A DNA stretch of 64,000 nucleotides, from NCBI RefSeq assembly GCF_900109955.1, contig NZ_FOJB01000001.1, positions 2,976,001 to 3,040,000 of the forward strand. The letters run 5' to 3'. Every line of letters starts with the position of its first letter. Positions within the stretch are counted from its first letter, which is position 1. This DNA comes from Aliiroseovarius sediminilitoris. Lineage in GTDB: Bacteria > Pseudomonadota > Alphaproteobacteria > Rhodobacterales > Rhodobacteraceae. Positions 36,307 through 45,406 of this stretch are shown piece by piece. The notes below the pieces were generated by a model. It worked only from the letters and a program-made list of their open reading frames with translations, searched no databases and was not told where the DNA came from. Position numbers and translations under genes: made by a program.

Positions 36307-37266
36307 ATGTCCTTCCGCATCCAACCCGCCGCTCCTGCCCGCCCGAACCGTTGCCAGTTGTTTGGCCCCGCCTCCAACACCAAGCTGTTCGCGAAGATGG
36401 CGACATCCGCAGCCGATGTGATCAATATCGACCTTGAGGACAGCGTTGCCCCTTCAGACAAGGACGCGGCCCGCGCCAACGCGATCGAGGCGATCAACAC
36501 CGTCGATTGGGGCAACAAGTATCTTTCGGTTCGGATCAACGGATTGGACACGCCCTATTGGTATCGTGACGTGGTGGACCTGCTGGAACAGGCGGGCGAC
36601 CGGCTGGATCAGATCATGATCCCCAAAGTCGGCTGCGCCGAGGATATCTATGCCGTCGACGCGCTGGCCACTGCCATCGAACGCGCCAAAGGCCGCAGCA
36701 AACCAATCAGCTTCGAAGTGATTATCGAAAGTGCCGCAGGCATCGCGCATGTCGAAGCCATCGCGGCCTCGTCGCCTCGTCTGCAAGCCATGTCCCTGGG
36801 TGCGGCAGATTTCGCGGCGTCGATGGGGATGCAAACCACCGGGATCGGCGGCACGCAGGAGAACTACTACATGCTGCGTGGGGGCGAAAGGCATTGGTCG
36901 GACCCGTGGCACTGGGCACAAGCCGCCATTGTTGCCGCCTGCCGCACCCATGGTATTCTGCCGGTCGATGGGCCGTTCGGAGATTTTTCGGATGATGAGG
37001 GCTACATTGCCCAAGCCAAACGCTCGGCCACGTTGGGCATGGTCGGCAAATGGGCGATCCACCCCAAGCAGATTGCGCTGGCAAACGAAGTATTCACTCC
37101 GTCAGACGAAGCCGTGTCTGAAGCGCGCGAGATCCTCGCCGCCATGGAGCAGGCCAAGGCCAACGGCGAAGGCGCCACGGTCTATAAGGGCCGTCTTGTC
37201 GATATCGCGTCGATCAAGCAGGCCGAGGTTATCGTGGCCAAGGCTGAACTGATCGCAGGCAGCTAA
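36307..37266 (+). CDS. mcl1: L-malyl-CoA/beta-methylmalyl-CoA lyase
   Basis: The 319-residue enzyme has the CitE-like TIM barrel with RCQLFGPASNTKLFAKMA, NIDLEDSVAPSDK (metal/CoA site) and SLGAADFAASMGMQ near residue 160, ending in the lid helix. Its length equals that of Rhodobacter Mcl1. It cleaves malyl-CoA to acetyl-CoA and glyoxylate, and beta-methylmalyl-CoA to propionyl-CoA and glyoxylate, in the ethylmalonyl-CoA pathway for C2 assimilation. The start is the ATG 6 bases after GAAAGGCG; upstream in-frame codons are not conserved. Confidence 0.93.
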   Translation: MSFRIQPAAPARPNRCQLFGPASNTKLFAKMATSAADVINIDLEDSVAPSDKDAARANAIEAINTVDWGNKYLSVRINGLDTPYWYRDVVDLLEQAGDRLDQIMIPKVGCAEDIYAVDALATAIERAKGRSKPISFEVIIESAAGIAHVEAIAASSPRLQAMSLGAADFAASMGMQTTGIGGTQENYYMLRGGERHWSDPWHWAQAAIVAACRTHGILPVDGPFGDFSDDEGYIAQAKRSATLGMVGKWAIHPKQIALANEVFTPSDEAVSEAREILAAMEQAKANGEGATVYKGRLVDIASIKQAEVIVAKAELIAGS

Positions 37267-37278
37267 GGCACGCCGGCA

Positions 37279-37306
37279 AGTGTGGCGGGGACATCCCCAC
37301 CACACT
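37279..37306. terminator. Hairpin between convergent mcl1 and AraC-type gene
   Basis: AGTGTGG-c-GGGG and CCCC-a-CCACACT form an 11-bp stem with symmetric single mismatched bases and a tiny loop. It lies 12 bases after mcl1 and 8 bases from the convergent gene's stop. There is no T-run, so the terminator call is tentative; it may protect both 3' ends. Confidence 0.5.
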
Positions 37307-37314
37307 CCGCCATG

Positions 37315-38142
37315 TTATGCCAGAGGCATGCAGAGATCGGTCAGTAACTCATCGGGCGGGGTGTCGCGCGGATCGTTCAGGTTGATCTCGTAACACGGGG
37401 CGTCTGCCGGGGTTTCCCCAGATGTCGGCAGCCAGCCCCCATAGAGCGCATCATATCCCGATTTCAGGGTGGCATATGGCCCCTTGTAGGTCATCACCGC
37501 CGTTCGCCCCCCCCTGATCTCGACGGTTTCGAACCCGTCCGGTATGTCACCACCACGCCATTCCGCCCCCGCAAAACTGCGCAGGTCTTTTTCATCAACA
37601 GCGTCCGGGTCATCAAAATAGACACCGATCATCGGCCCGCAATCTTCCCACAAGTTCCGCGCTCCGATCATGGCCGCAGCGGCTTCGAATTTCTCGCCGA
37701 TGTTCATGTATGCGCCTTTATGGGACAAACCGATCAAGCGACGGGTAGGGTTATCGCGAATTTCCACGGGATGCATCGTCAAATCTCCTATTCGTTGTAA
37801 AAGTGCCGGGGCGTCCAGCCGGCCGATTTTACGAAAGGCAATCGGGGACACACCATACGAGGCGCGAAACGCTTGGGTAAAACTGCGCGGATTGGGATAG
37901 CCGCACGCCTGCGCAATATTCTCTACAGCGGTCTGTTCTCGAACCAACCGTCCCGCAGCGCGATGCAGACGCATACGCCGAACGACTTGCGCGCACGTCT
38001 CGCCAGTCATCGCATGGAACACGCGATGCCAGTGAAACCGCGACATCGCCGCGACATCTGCCAACCGATCCAGTGACAAATCCCCATCCGGGTTGTCGTG
38101 GATATAGGTCAGCACCCGCAACAGCCAATCTTCGTATCGCAT
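37315..38142 (-). CDS. AraC family regulator with GyrI-like effector domain
   Basis: In this 275-residue protein the double helix-turn-helix of the AraC family is at the N-terminus (about 8-105, with LADVAAMSRFHWHRVFHAMTGET and NPRSFTQAFRASYGVSPIAFRK). A GyrI/SoxS-Rob-type effector-binding domain follows (about 125-275: FVEIRDNPTRRLIGLSHKGAY-like opening and DEKDLRSFAGAEW). Such Rob-like proteins sense hydrophobic compounds and control efflux or stress genes. The likely target here is not evident. Confidence 0.9.
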   Translation of the reverse strand: MRYEDWLLRVLTYIHDNPDGDLSLDRLADVAAMSRFHWHRVFHAMTGETCAQVVRRMRLHRAAGRLVREQTAVENIAQACGYPNPRSFTQAFRASYGVSPIAFRKIGRLDAPALLQRIGDLTMHPVEIRDNPTRRLIGLSHKGAYMNIGEKFEAAAAMIGARNLWEDCGPMIGVYFDDPDAVDEKDLRSFAGAEWRGGDIPDGFETVEIRGGRTAVMTYKGPYATLKSGYDALYGGWLPTSGETPADAPCYEINLNDPRDTPPDELLTDLCMPLA

Positions 38143-38292
38143 AGCCGCTCCCTCTTACTCTTTCCCGTCATTTCTACGCTGCCGTCACTGCATAAATCTT
38201 GCCAATTTGCATAGCGGATAAAACGAGCAACAGTTGTATTGCCGCGCGGCAAGCGGCATATAGGCATGAACATTATGCAATGGGGCAGGGCC

Positions 38293-39258
38293 ATGACCAA
38301 CTATCTTGAGTTTGAGAAACCGCTGGCTGAAATCGAAGGCAAGGCAGAAGAGCTTCGCGCCCTTGCCCGTTCAAACGAAGAGATGGATGTGGAGGGCGAG
38401 GCCGCTGGGTTGGATGCCAAAGCGAGCACGCTGCTTAAAGATCTCTATAAAGACCTCTCGCCCTGGCGGAAATGTCTGGTCGCGCGCCACCCCGACCGTC
38501 CGCATTGCAAAGACTATATCGAAGCGCTGTTCACAGAATACACCCCGCTGGCCGGAGACAGAAACTTCGCCGATGACCACGCCGTTATGGGCGGACTGGC
38601 TCGTCTTGGCGACATCCCGGTTGTGGTGATGGGGCAAGAGAAGGGCAACGACACGAAGTCGCGGATTGAACGCAATTTTGGCATGGCACGGCCCGAAGGC
38701 TATCGCAAGGCCATTCGCCTGATGGATCTGGCCGACCGCTTTGGCCTGCCCATCGTGATGCTGGTGGACACCCCCGGTGCCTATCCCGGCAAAGGCGCGG
38801 AAGAACGCGGCCAGTCCGAGGCGATCGCGCGGTCAACCGAACGCAGCCTGAATGTGAAATCACCGGTGATCTCTGTCATCATCGGCGAAGGTGGCTCTGG
38901 CGGTGCGGTTGCGCTGGCGACCGCCAACACGGTGATGATGCTGGAACACTCGATCTATTCGGTGATCAGCCCGGAAGGCTGCGCCTCGATCTTGTGGAAA
39001 GATTCCGAGAAGATGCGCGAAGCCGCCGAGGCCCTGCGCCTGACCGCGCAGGATCTGAAACAGCTCGGCGTGATCGACCAGATCATCCCCGAACCCCTGG
39101 GTGGCGCGCAACGCGGGCGCGCCGAGGCTATCGCCGCCGTTGGAAAAGCTGTCGAAGCCGAGCTGAAAGCACTGAAGAAGCGCCAGAAAGGCGATGCGCT
39201 GATGAAGGAACGTCGCGAAAAGTTCCTGAAAATGGGGTCGAAGGGGCTGGCGGCCTGA
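38293..39258 (+). CDS. accA: Acetyl-CoA carboxylase carboxyltransferase subunit alpha
   Basis: The 321-residue protein is the alpha half of the carboxyltransferase and complements accD at 13440. It starts at 38293 behind GGGGCAGGG with [17 protein letters not shown], a helical N-terminal domain. The crotonase-type core follows, with the conserved [19 protein letters not shown] block, [20 protein letters not shown] near 155 and [14 protein letters not shown] near 197. It lies as a single gene upstream of an AhpD-like gene. Confidence 0.96.
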   Translation: MTNYLEFEKPLAEIEGKAEELRALARSNEEMDVEGEAAGLDAKASTLLKDLYKDLSPWRKCLVARHPDRPHCKDYIEALFTEYTPLAGDRNFADDHAVMGGLARLGDIPVVVMGQEKGNDTKSRIERNFGMARPEGYRKAIRLMDLADRFGLPIVMLVDTPGAYPGKGAEERGQSEAIARSTERSLNVKSPVISVIIGEGGSGGAVALATANTVMMLEHSIYSVISPEGCASILWKDSEKMREAAEALRLTAQDLKQLGVIDQIIPEPLGGAQRGRAEAIAAVGKAVEAELKALKKRQKGDALMKERREKFLKMGSKGLAA

Positions 39259-39361
39259 CACGACGCCCCCCGCCGATACCTGCATCACGTCTTCGTGGCG
39301 CGGGTTGGCTTGCCCCGTTTTGCCAAGCTAAGTCACGATTTCCCCAGAAGGAGGACATTGC

Positions 39362-39700
39362 GTGGACTGGAAAGCATTTCTGGCCGAAACCGAAGGCAAC
39401 ATAAACCATCTTGCCAAAGACATACCTTTAACAATGAAGGGCTTTGCGCAGATGGGCGGAGCCGCCAAGACGAACGGCGCGTTGAGCGAAAAGACCAAGG
39501 AGTTCATCGCGCTTGGCATCGCCATCTCGACCCGCTGCGACAGCTGTATCGGCTTCCACGTGCGGTCATTGGTGCGTCTGGGTGCCACACTGGACGAGTT
39601 GAACGAGGCACTTGCGATGGCGTCTTACATGGGTGGCGGCCCGTCGATTGCCTTTAGCGCCAAGGCACGCGAGGCGTTTGAACAGTTCAGCGCGGGCTAG
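39362..39700 (+). CDS. Carboxymuconolactone decarboxylase/AhpD-like protein
   Basis: The GTG start follows AGAAGGAGGAC, a strong Shine-Dalgarno. The 112-residue product has the AhpD-type thiol motif RCDSCIGFHV near residue 59 (C-x-x-C then His) and the helical ATLDELNEALAMASYMGGGP segment. Such small hexameric proteins work as alkyl-hydroperoxidases or disulfide relays. It is a different subgroup from the 191-residue protein at 4215. It is 103 bases downstream of accA. Confidence 0.88.
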   Translation: MDWKAFLAETEGNINHLAKDIPLTMKGFAQMGGAAKTNGALSEKTKEFIALGIAISTRCDSCIGFHVRSLVRLGATLDELNEALAMASYMGGGPSIAFSAKAREAFEQFSAG

Positions 39701-39715
39701 GCGCGCCGCATACCA

Positions 39716-40321
39716 TCACCACATCGTCGACTTGGCGCGGTCCGGCCATTCCTTGTCATAAGCTTCCCCGCCAAATTCCCCCGCGCTCATGTCCTTCAAT
39801 ATGTCACCAATGCTGGGAAGATCGCCGCTATCATCGCCAGCGGCCCAAAGTCGCGACCGCATGATGGCTTTTGCGCATTGCACATAGACCTCGTGTATTC
39901 GGATCACGGCAACTGTCTGGGGTAGCTTGCCCCCCTTTTCAAACCGCGCACGCAAAGCGCCATCAGTTGTCAGGCGGGCTTCGCCATTCACGCGCACCAC
40001 GTTCGTTGAACCCGACACCATGAACATAACTGATACACGCGGGTCACGAACGATGTTGCGCAGACTATCAATGCGATTGTTCCCACGCCAATCCGGAAGG
40101 GCCAGCGTCTGCGCGTCGAGGATCATGACCACAGGCCCGTCATCGCCCCGCGGGGTGCCATCGGTGCCTTCGGGTCCAACCGTAGACAGCACGCAGAAGC
40201 GAGACGCCTCGATCCATTTTCGATAGGTCGGCATTAGGTGATCTGCAACCTTGACCTGCGACCCTATGCTGGGGGCTCCATACAGCGCCTCAAGTTCCTC
40301 GATCGAGTTCAGGAAATCCAT
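39716..40321 (-). CDS. Pyridoxamine 5'-phosphate oxidase family FMN protein
   Basis: The 201-residue protein has the split-barrel FMN fold: FCVLSTVGPEGTDGTPRGD near residue 42, ALPDWRGNNRIDSLRNIVRDPRVSVMF-type strands near 80-100 and VRVNGEARLT near 112. It resembles a general-stress or MSMEG_1061-like flavoprotein subgroup and not true PdxH, because the PdxH C-terminal signature is absent. Its start overlaps the plsC-like gene by 13 bases, making it the last gene of the ftsE-ftsX-plsC transcript. Confidence 0.85.
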   Translation of the reverse strand: MDFLNSIEELEALYGAPSIGSQVKVADHLMPTYRKWIEASRFCVLSTVGPEGTDGTPRGDDGPVVMILDAQTLALPDWRGNNRIDSLRNIVRDPRVSVMFMVSGSTNVVRVNGEARLTTDGALRARFEKGGKLPQTVAVIRIHEVYVQCAKAIMRSRLWAAGDDSGDLPSIGDILKDMSAGEFGGEAYDKEWPDRAKSTMW

Positions 40322-41055
40322 AATGCGTCCACCTCCAACTTCGCCTCTTTCATCAAGGCGTTCGACCCGGATTCGACGGTTGCTTCCAGCCGTTTCATGA
40401 AGTCATTCAGCTCCAATCCCGGCTCGATACGCGGGTGGAACTCAACCACGGCAAGGCCCGGGTAACGCATGATACCGTGGCGCTTCCAGAACATCCCCAC
40501 ATTGGTCGAGGCGGGCACACAGGGCTGTCCGGTTTCGCGATACAGAACGCCGGTGCCGATCTTGTAAGGCTTGGTCTCGCCCGCCCCGACACGTGTGCCC
40601 TGCGGGAAAATGATCAGTTGCCCCGGCAAGGCCGTCCCTGACTTCACGTCCGCCAGCATCTGCTTGATTGCCGCGCCGCGCTTGCCGCGATCAACAGCCA
40701 CACACCCAATTCGATAGGCATAATATCCAACAATCGGTGCCCATTTGAGCTGTCTTTTCATGATGAATTTCGGACGGGGCACGGCCGATGTGATCATGAT
40801 GATGTCCAGAAAGCTCTGGTGTTTCGAAGCAATGACCACCTCGTCCATTGGCACCTCGCCCCGGATTTCCGTGCGCAGCCCAACCATCCAGCCCGCCGTC
40901 CAGCGCACCCAGCGGCAATAGGTGTGGATCGCAGAAAAGGCAAAGTCACGGTTCCAGATCGCCAGCGGCGTGAAGAACACGGCCAGCACCGCCATCATCA
41001 GATACATCTGAACAATGAATACAAGCGACCGAAGCCATTGAACTGCGTGGCGCAT
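40309..41055 (-). CDS. plsC: 1-acyl-sn-glycerol-3-phosphate acyltransferase-like protein
   Basis: The 248-residue inner-membrane enzyme has one or two N-terminal hydrophobic helices and the acyltransferase motifs ASKHQSFLDI (HX4D equivalent, near residue 79), a second block around KWAPIVGYYAYRIGC and the phosphate-binding FPQGTRV near 157. It should acylate lysophosphatidate at sn-2. The ATG at 41055 overlaps the ftsX stop (TAATG). Substrate assignment rests on family resemblance; several LPLAT homologues usually exist in one genome. Confidence 0.85.
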   Translation of the reverse strand: MRHAVQWLRSLVFIVQMYLMMAVLAVFFTPLAIWNRDFAFSAIHTYCRWVRWTAGWMVGLRTEIRGEVPMDEVVIASKHQSFLDIIMITSAVPRPKFIMKRQLKWAPIVGYYAYRIGCVAVDRGKRGAAIKQMLADVKSGTALPGQLIIFPQGTRVGAGETKPYKIGTGVLYRETGQPCVPASTNVGMFWKRHGIMRYPGLAVVEFHPRIEPGLELNDFMKRLEATVESGSNALMKEAKLEVDALWIS

Positions 41056-41960
41056 TATCGTTTCTCCTGCAAGACGGTCTGGGCGGTTCGTCGCGTCGCT
41101 CCAAAGGCGGCCAGCGCCGCAAGGGGCGGGATCAGTAAGGGCCACAGCCATTGCCAGCCTTCAAACCCAAGCCCCGTCAGAAAGTTCCCCTGATCGCCCG
41201 TCGACGGCATCAAGAAGATCGCCAACGCGCCCAGCACGGTCCCAACGGAGGACCCGCCCAGCGCCCGCAACGTATAGCGGCGCACAAAGGCGTGTGCGAT
41301 GTATCTGTCCCGAGCTCCGACAAGTCGCAGCACGCGGATCACCTGTTCATTTGCCGCCAGCGCCGCCGAGGCTGCCAAGGTGATCACCACACCAGACAAG
41401 GCCGCGATCAGAACAATAGCCACGAAGCCCAGCGCCCGAAGCCGCTTGGCCGCCCGCACAAGCGGCTCGCGCCAGCGCGTGTGATCGTCCAGGATCGCGC
41501 CGGGGGCTTCCCCCGCAAGCCGCGCGCGCAACCCGTCGGCGTCGAACCCCTCTCCATCCTCGACAACTTCGATCAGTTTCGGGATGGGCAGTTGATCCAG
41601 GGGCAGATCAGGCCCGAACCACGGCTCCAAAAGCGCGCGCTGCTCGTCATCGCCAAGCGGGCGGGCGTTCTTGACCCCCGGTGTGGTCGCCAGAATTTCC
41701 ATCACGGCCAATACCTGTGCGTCCATCTGATCAACCGGCGCGGTGATGCGGATGGTCAAGCTTTTGGCAAGCGCCTCGCCCCATCGATCGGCCACCCGGC
41801 CCGTTGCCAGAGACAGCGCAAGGGCAAACACCGCCAGAAACGCCATCGACGCCGCCGCAAACACCGTCAATCGGGCGGTGTAACCGGTTGGCGGCACGAC
41901 CCGATCCGCCTGCGCGTCACCGGCAAGAAAATGCATCAGACTGCTCATTCGCGCGTTCAT
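41055..41960 (-). CDS. ftsX: Cell division protein FtsX
   Basis: The 301-residue inner-membrane partner of FtsE has an N-terminal cytoplasmic stretch, a first helix (about 31-50), an extracytoplasmic domain of roughly 120 residues and three further helices at the C-terminal end (about 178-200, 225-240 and 272-290). The FtsEX complex transmits ATP-driven signals to periplasmic murein hydrolases at the septum. Its start overlaps ftsE by 4 bases and its stop overlaps plsC by 1 base, so the order ftsE-ftsX-plsC is tightly coupled. Confidence 0.92.
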   Translation of the reverse strand: MNARMSSLMHFLAGDAQADRVVPPTGYTARLTVFAAASMAFLAVFALALSLATGRVADRWGEALAKSLTIRITAPVDQMDAQVLAVMEILATTPGVKNARPLGDDEQRALLEPWFGPDLPLDQLPIPKLIEVVEDGEGFDADGLRARLAGEAPGAILDDHTRWREPLVRAAKRLRALGFVAIVLIAALSGVVITLAASAALAANEQVIRVLRLVGARDRYIAHAFVRRYTLRALGGSSVGTVLGALAIFLMPSTGDQGNFLTGLGFEGWQWLWPLLIPPLAALAAFGATRRTAQTVLQEKR

Positions 41961-42631
41961 AGGTCCGCTCCCGCCTGGTGGAGCTGCTTGTTCGAAATGC
42001 GTAACACCCGTGCCTGAATTTGTGCCTTGGCAGATCGGATCAGGTTCATGTCATGGGTGGCAATCAGCACTGTCTTGCCCATCTTGTTCAATTCGACCAG
42101 CAGTCTGAGCAACCGAAGCGACATGTCCCAATCAATGTTCCCGGTGGGTTCATCCGCCAATATGACATCCGGCGACATCACCACTGCTCGGGCCAGGGCA
42201 GCCCTCTGTCGTTCACCACCTGACAATTCTGGCGGCTTGGCGTCGCGCTGCGCCGTCAGCCCCACCCAAGCCAGCAGGTCATCAAGTTCGGATGGGTTCT
42301 CAAGGCTGCGCCCAGAAACCGTCAGGGGAAGGGACACGTTTTCCGCAATACCCAGATGATCCAGAAACTGACAATCCTGATGCACAACGCCGATCCGCCT
42401 GCGCGCCTTCGCGACGTCATCCCGGGACATCCGTTGCGCATCCTGATCAAACAGCGAAACCCTGCCCTGCGTCGCGATCAGCTCTGCATAACACAGCTTG
42501 ATCAACGTCGTTTTCCCGGCACCCGAAGGGCCTGTCAAAAAGTGAAACGAACCCGGCGCAAGTTTCATGGAAATGTCGGATAAAAGAGTGTGGTCCCCAT
42601 ATCCGTAGGACACTTGTTCCAGCTCGATCAC
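41957..42631 (-). CDS. ftsE: Cell division ATP-binding protein FtsE
   Basis: The 224-residue ABC ATPase has Walker A GPSGAGKTTLIKL near residue 36, signature LSGGERQRAALARA near 139, Walker B VILADEPTGN and the switch histidine in LIATHDMNLI. It pairs with FtsX at the division ring. The gene diverges from the zinc-ribbon protein gene across 158 bases. Confidence 0.94.
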   Translation of the reverse strand: MIELEQVSYGYGDHTLLSDISMKLAPGSFHFLTGPSGAGKTTLIKLCYAELIATQGRVSLFDQDAQRMSRDDVAKARRRIGVVHQDCQFLDHLGIAENVSLPLTVSGRSLENPSELDDLLAWVGLTAQRDAKPPELSGGERQRAALARAVVMSPDVILADEPTGNIDWDMSLRLLRLLVELNKMGKTVLIATHDMNLIRSAKAQIQARVLRISNKQLHQAGADL

Positions 42632-42789
42632 ATGATGCCCTCACCTTTGTTTGGCGACAGTTTTGCCTCAGCTATGCATTTGTTTCAATGGACAGCTTGC
42701 AAAGGTTTGATTTTCGCAGCGAAACTGGCATATTGAGGCGGAAATGGCAGGGAAAACCCGGGCCGAATGCCGGGGATCGAGGAAAGCAT

Positions 42790-43614
42790 ATGCGTCTGGT
42801 TTGCCCAAGTTGCGGCGCGCAGTACGAAGTAGATGACCGTGTAATGCCCGAAAACGGGCGTGACGTTCAGTGTTCCAATTGCGGACATGGGTGGTTTCAA
42901 TTGCCGCCCAGCGCGGAAGCGGGTATCATCCAATCCCCTTTCGACAACATCGACGATCTCGATGACGAGGCAGTGACGGACGCCGGAGATACGGCGGAAG
43001 ACACCCCCGACCATCCGGCTGACGATGGCTCTGCGGTCAGTGACAGTTCCGAGGAAGCCTTGCCTGCGCGGCAGTTGGACGACGGTGTCCGCAGTATCCT
43101 GCAAGAAGAGGCCGAGCGTGAACGCAAAGCCCGCGAAAGCGAACGGGAGGGTCTGGAAACCCAACCGGACCTTGGCCTGGATGATGCCCCGGCGGCGACT
43201 GCCGACAACATCAAAAACACCATGGCGGATGAGCAGGCGGCGGCACGGAACGAAACCGCGCCCACATCCGACGACATCAAGGCGCGTAATGTTCTTCCTG
43301 ATATAGAAGAAATAAACTCGACGCTCGACGCGCCAGCGGATGAGTCGGGCGAAGTTGTTGTCGACCCCGCCGACAGTGCCGAAGTTGCAGCAGGTGGGTT
43401 CCGTCGCGGGTTCATTCTTGTTGTGGTTCTGGCGTGTTTGCTGGCCATTCTTTACATCTTCGCACCCACAATCGGCGAACGCTTCCCTGCTGTCCAACCC
43501 GCGCTAGAGCAGTTTGTCGCCTTTGCAGATAAAGTGCGCATTGGACTGGAAGAGATCATGCGATCAGCGATCGGCAAGATGCAGGGATTGATCGACAAAC
43601 CTGACGCCAGCTGA
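42790..43614 (+). CDS. MJ0042-type zinc-ribbon membrane protein
   Basis: From the ATG at 42790 (after GAGGAAAG) the 274-residue protein opens with an MJ0042 zinc ribbon (CPSCGAQYEVDD then CSNCGHGWFQ). It continues into a long acidic, disordered region (about 40-195, rich in Asp/Glu/Ala) and has one transmembrane helix near 207-223 (FILVVVLACLLAILYIFA). The C-terminus is amphipathic. Divergence from ftsE is conserved in related genomes as far as I recall, which hints at a link with envelope or division functions. The role is unknown. Confidence 0.8.
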   Translation: MRLVCPSCGAQYEVDDRVMPENGRDVQCSNCGHGWFQLPPSAEAGIIQSPFDNIDDLDDEAVTDAGDTAEDTPDHPADDGSAVSDSSEEALPARQLDDGVRSILQEEAERERKARESEREGLETQPDLGLDDAPAATADNIKNTMADEQAAARNETAPTSDDIKARNVLPDIEEINSTLDAPADESGEVVVDPADSAEVAAGGFRRGFILVVVLACLLAILYIFAPTIGERFPAVQPALEQFVAFADKVRIGLEEIMRSAIGKMQGLIDKPDAS

Positions 43615-43651
43615 TTCACCACCGCGCCACGACCCAAGCGCCGGCAACAGG

Positions 43652-44512
43652 TCAGTTGCTGCGAAATATTCGCGATTCACCTATCATGTCTTCCAAGGCC
43701 GCGATGCGGTCGGTGCTGTCGCTGCGGCTTTGGATTTCTGCCACCAGCGCTTCAATCAGAAAGTTGATGGCAAGGGTCGAATCCCAGCTTGACGGCACTT
43801 CGACCATGCTGCGGAAACAGAAGGTCGCGTAACGTTCAATAGGCGACCCCCATTGGTCGGTGAAAAGCACGATGTTTGCACCATGATCAACCACCAGCTT
43901 GGCCAGACGCTCCAGTTCCTTTTCATACCGTCGGATGTCGAACACGATGAGCGTCGAATTCTCGTCCATGTCCAACAGCGATTGCGGCCAGACACTGGGC
44001 GAGAAATCCAGCTGCGTCACGCCCGGGCGAATGATTTGAAGATGGTTGAAAAAGTAATGAGCATTGGACCGGGTGATCCGGCCACCGAGCAGATACAGAC
44101 GTCGGTTCAGGTCCGACAAAAGCGCCGCAGCCTTGTCGAATTCGTCCAGATCCAGCCGTTCCAGACTGCGGTTGATATTGCGCGACACCGCTTCGGCAAA
44201 ACGACTGATGATATGATCCTTGCCTGCCGACAACTCAGCCGTTTCCAGCTTCGCCAATGGTTCTTTCATTTGGGCGGCGATCTCTTCGCGGATGGCGTCT
44301 TGCAGGTCCGGGAAGCCCTGATAGCCCAGTTTGCGGGCCAGCCGGATAATCGTCGGGGTTGAGACCTCGGCGCTTTCGGCCAGCTTGGTAATGGACTGCA
44401 AACCCGCAACCAGAGAATCGTCAAGAAGCGTGGCGGTCAGCCGCCGCTCAGCCGCCGTCAGTTCATCCTGCTTCTCGCGGATCTGGTCTTTGACGAGAGG
44501 CTTCTTTCCCAT
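43652..44512 (-). CDS. MurR/RpiR family transcriptional regulator
   Basis: The 286-residue protein has an RpiR helix-turn-helix (about 1-80, with ITKLAESAEVSTPTIIRLARKLGYQGFPDL) and a SIS sugar-isomerase-like effector domain (about 125-255, containing YLLGGRITRSNAHYF and TLIVFDIRRYEKE). It diverges from the N-formylglutamate-amidohydrolase-like gene and TRAP operon across a 117-base spacer holding two matching TGTA-N8-TACA boxes. I infer that it controls that operon, probably as a repressor relieved by a pathway intermediate. Confidence 0.9.
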   Translation of the reverse strand: MGKKPLVKDQIREKQDELTAAERRLTATLLDDSLVAGLQSITKLAESAEVSTPTIIRLARKLGYQGFPDLQDAIREEIAAQMKEPLAKLETAELSAGKDHIISRFAEAVSRNINRSLERLDLDEFDKAAALLSDLNRRLYLLGGRITRSNAHYFFNHLQIIRPGVTQLDFSPSVWPQSLLDMDENSTLIVFDIRRYEKELERLAKLVVDHGANIVLFTDQWGSPIERYATFCFRSMVEVPSSWDSTLAINFLIEALVAEIQSRSDSTDRIAALEDMIGESRIFRSN

Positions 44513-44543
44513 TTGTCACCATTCCAATCAACAGTACCAGCAC

Positions 44544-44559
44544 TGTAACAATAGCTACA
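44544..44559. promoter_or_regulatory. Candidate RpiR operator 1
   Basis: TGTAACAATAGCTACA is an inverted repeat TGTA-N8-TACA, extended by C/G outside (CTGTA...TACAG). It has the same architecture as the box 44 bases downstream and lies nearer the regulator gene. Confidence 0.5.
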
Positions 44560-44568
44560 GAATACATC

Positions 44569-44598
44569 TTGACACAAGCAGACTCGTTGTAGTGATAA
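44569..44598 (+). promoter_or_regulatory. Candidate promoter of the amidohydrolase-TRAP operon
   Basis: TTGACA (44569-44574) is followed after 18 bases by TGATAA (44593-44598), 31 bases before the ATG at 44630. The -10 region is inside operator 2, so a bound regulator would block RNA polymerase. Confidence 0.5.
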
Positions 44599-44603
44599 TT
44601 ACA
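44588..44603. promoter_or_regulatory. Candidate RpiR operator 2, overlapping the -10 box
   Basis: TGTAGTGATAATTACA repeats the TGTA-N8-TACA pattern of operator 1. Centre-to-centre distance is 44 bases, about four helical turns, which would put both dimers on one face of the DNA. Confidence 0.5.
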
Positions 44604-44629
44604 CAACGCGAAACAGGGGGGCAAGAAAT

Positions 44630-45406
44630 ATGCTCAGGACAGCTTGGCCAGCGGCTGCGCTGATCGGTTCGACAGGGCTGGCACCCATAGTGCTGGTCTG
44701 CGAGCACGCATCCCGATTCATCCCACCAGAACTTGACGCGCTTGGACTGTCTGAAGATGCGCAAGGCTCACACGTGGCGTGGGATATCGGCGCTTTGGAT
44801 GTCGCCAAGTGTCTGAGCACCGGGCTTGATGCCCCCCTTGTCGTGGGTGAGATCTCTCGGTTGGTTTACGACTGCAACCGACCCCTGGAAGCCCCAGATT
44901 GCACCCCGTCCCGCAGCGAGGTATTCGACATTCCCGGCAATGTTGACCTGAACGATATTGACAAACAGTCTCGTTTCGACACGGTCCATGCGCCATTTCA
45001 CGCGACGGTAGATTACGCGATTGATAGACAGATTGCGCGCGTGGACGCGCCGGTGCTGTTGGTGACGGTGCACAGTTTTACACCCGTTTTTCACGGTCAG
45101 CGCCGGACGCTGGACATCGGATACCTGCACGACAACAACAGCAGAGCCGCCACGATGGCCGTCAACATCGAACGCGACCGGGGCACATACCGCGCGGCAA
45201 TCAACGAACCCTATGCCGCCCGTGACGGCGTGACTTACACACTGGCCAAGCACGGCGAGGCGCGTGGGCTGGACAATGTCATGATCGAAATTCGCAACGA
45301 CCTGATCGACACGCCCGCAACCGCCGAGGCGATGGCCGATCATCTCGTCACCACTCTGTCGCAAGTCGCTGCGCACATCTCCACACCGGAAACCGTCAAA
45401 ACATGA
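44630..45406 (+). CDS. N-formylglutamate amidohydrolase-like hydrolase, first gene of a catabolic operon
   Basis: The 258-residue protein has IVLVCEHASRFIPPELD near residue 23 (the HutG-type opening), ISRLVYDCNRP near 80 and VTVHSFTPVFHG near 144, so it belongs to the N-formylglutamate amidohydrolase family but differs clearly from the member at 28897. The family hydrolyses an amide on glutamate. In this operon it precedes a TRAP transporter, a glutamine-synthetase-like ligase and two dehydrogenases, so I suggest it could release glutamate from a gamma-glutamyl product. The stop overlaps the next gene (ATGA). Confidence 0.87.
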   Translation: MLRTAWPAAALIGSTGLAPIVLVCEHASRFIPPELDALGLSEDAQGSHVAWDIGALDVAKCLSTGLDAPLVVGEISRLVYDCNRPLEAPDCTPSRSEVFDIPGNVDLNDIDKQSRFDTVHAPFHATVDYAIDRQIARVDAPVLLVTVHSFTPVFHGQRRTLDIGYLHDNNSRAATMAVNIERDRGTYRAAINEPYAARDGVTYTLAKHGEARGLDNVMIEIRNDLIDTPATAEAMADHLVTTLSQVAAHISTPETVKT

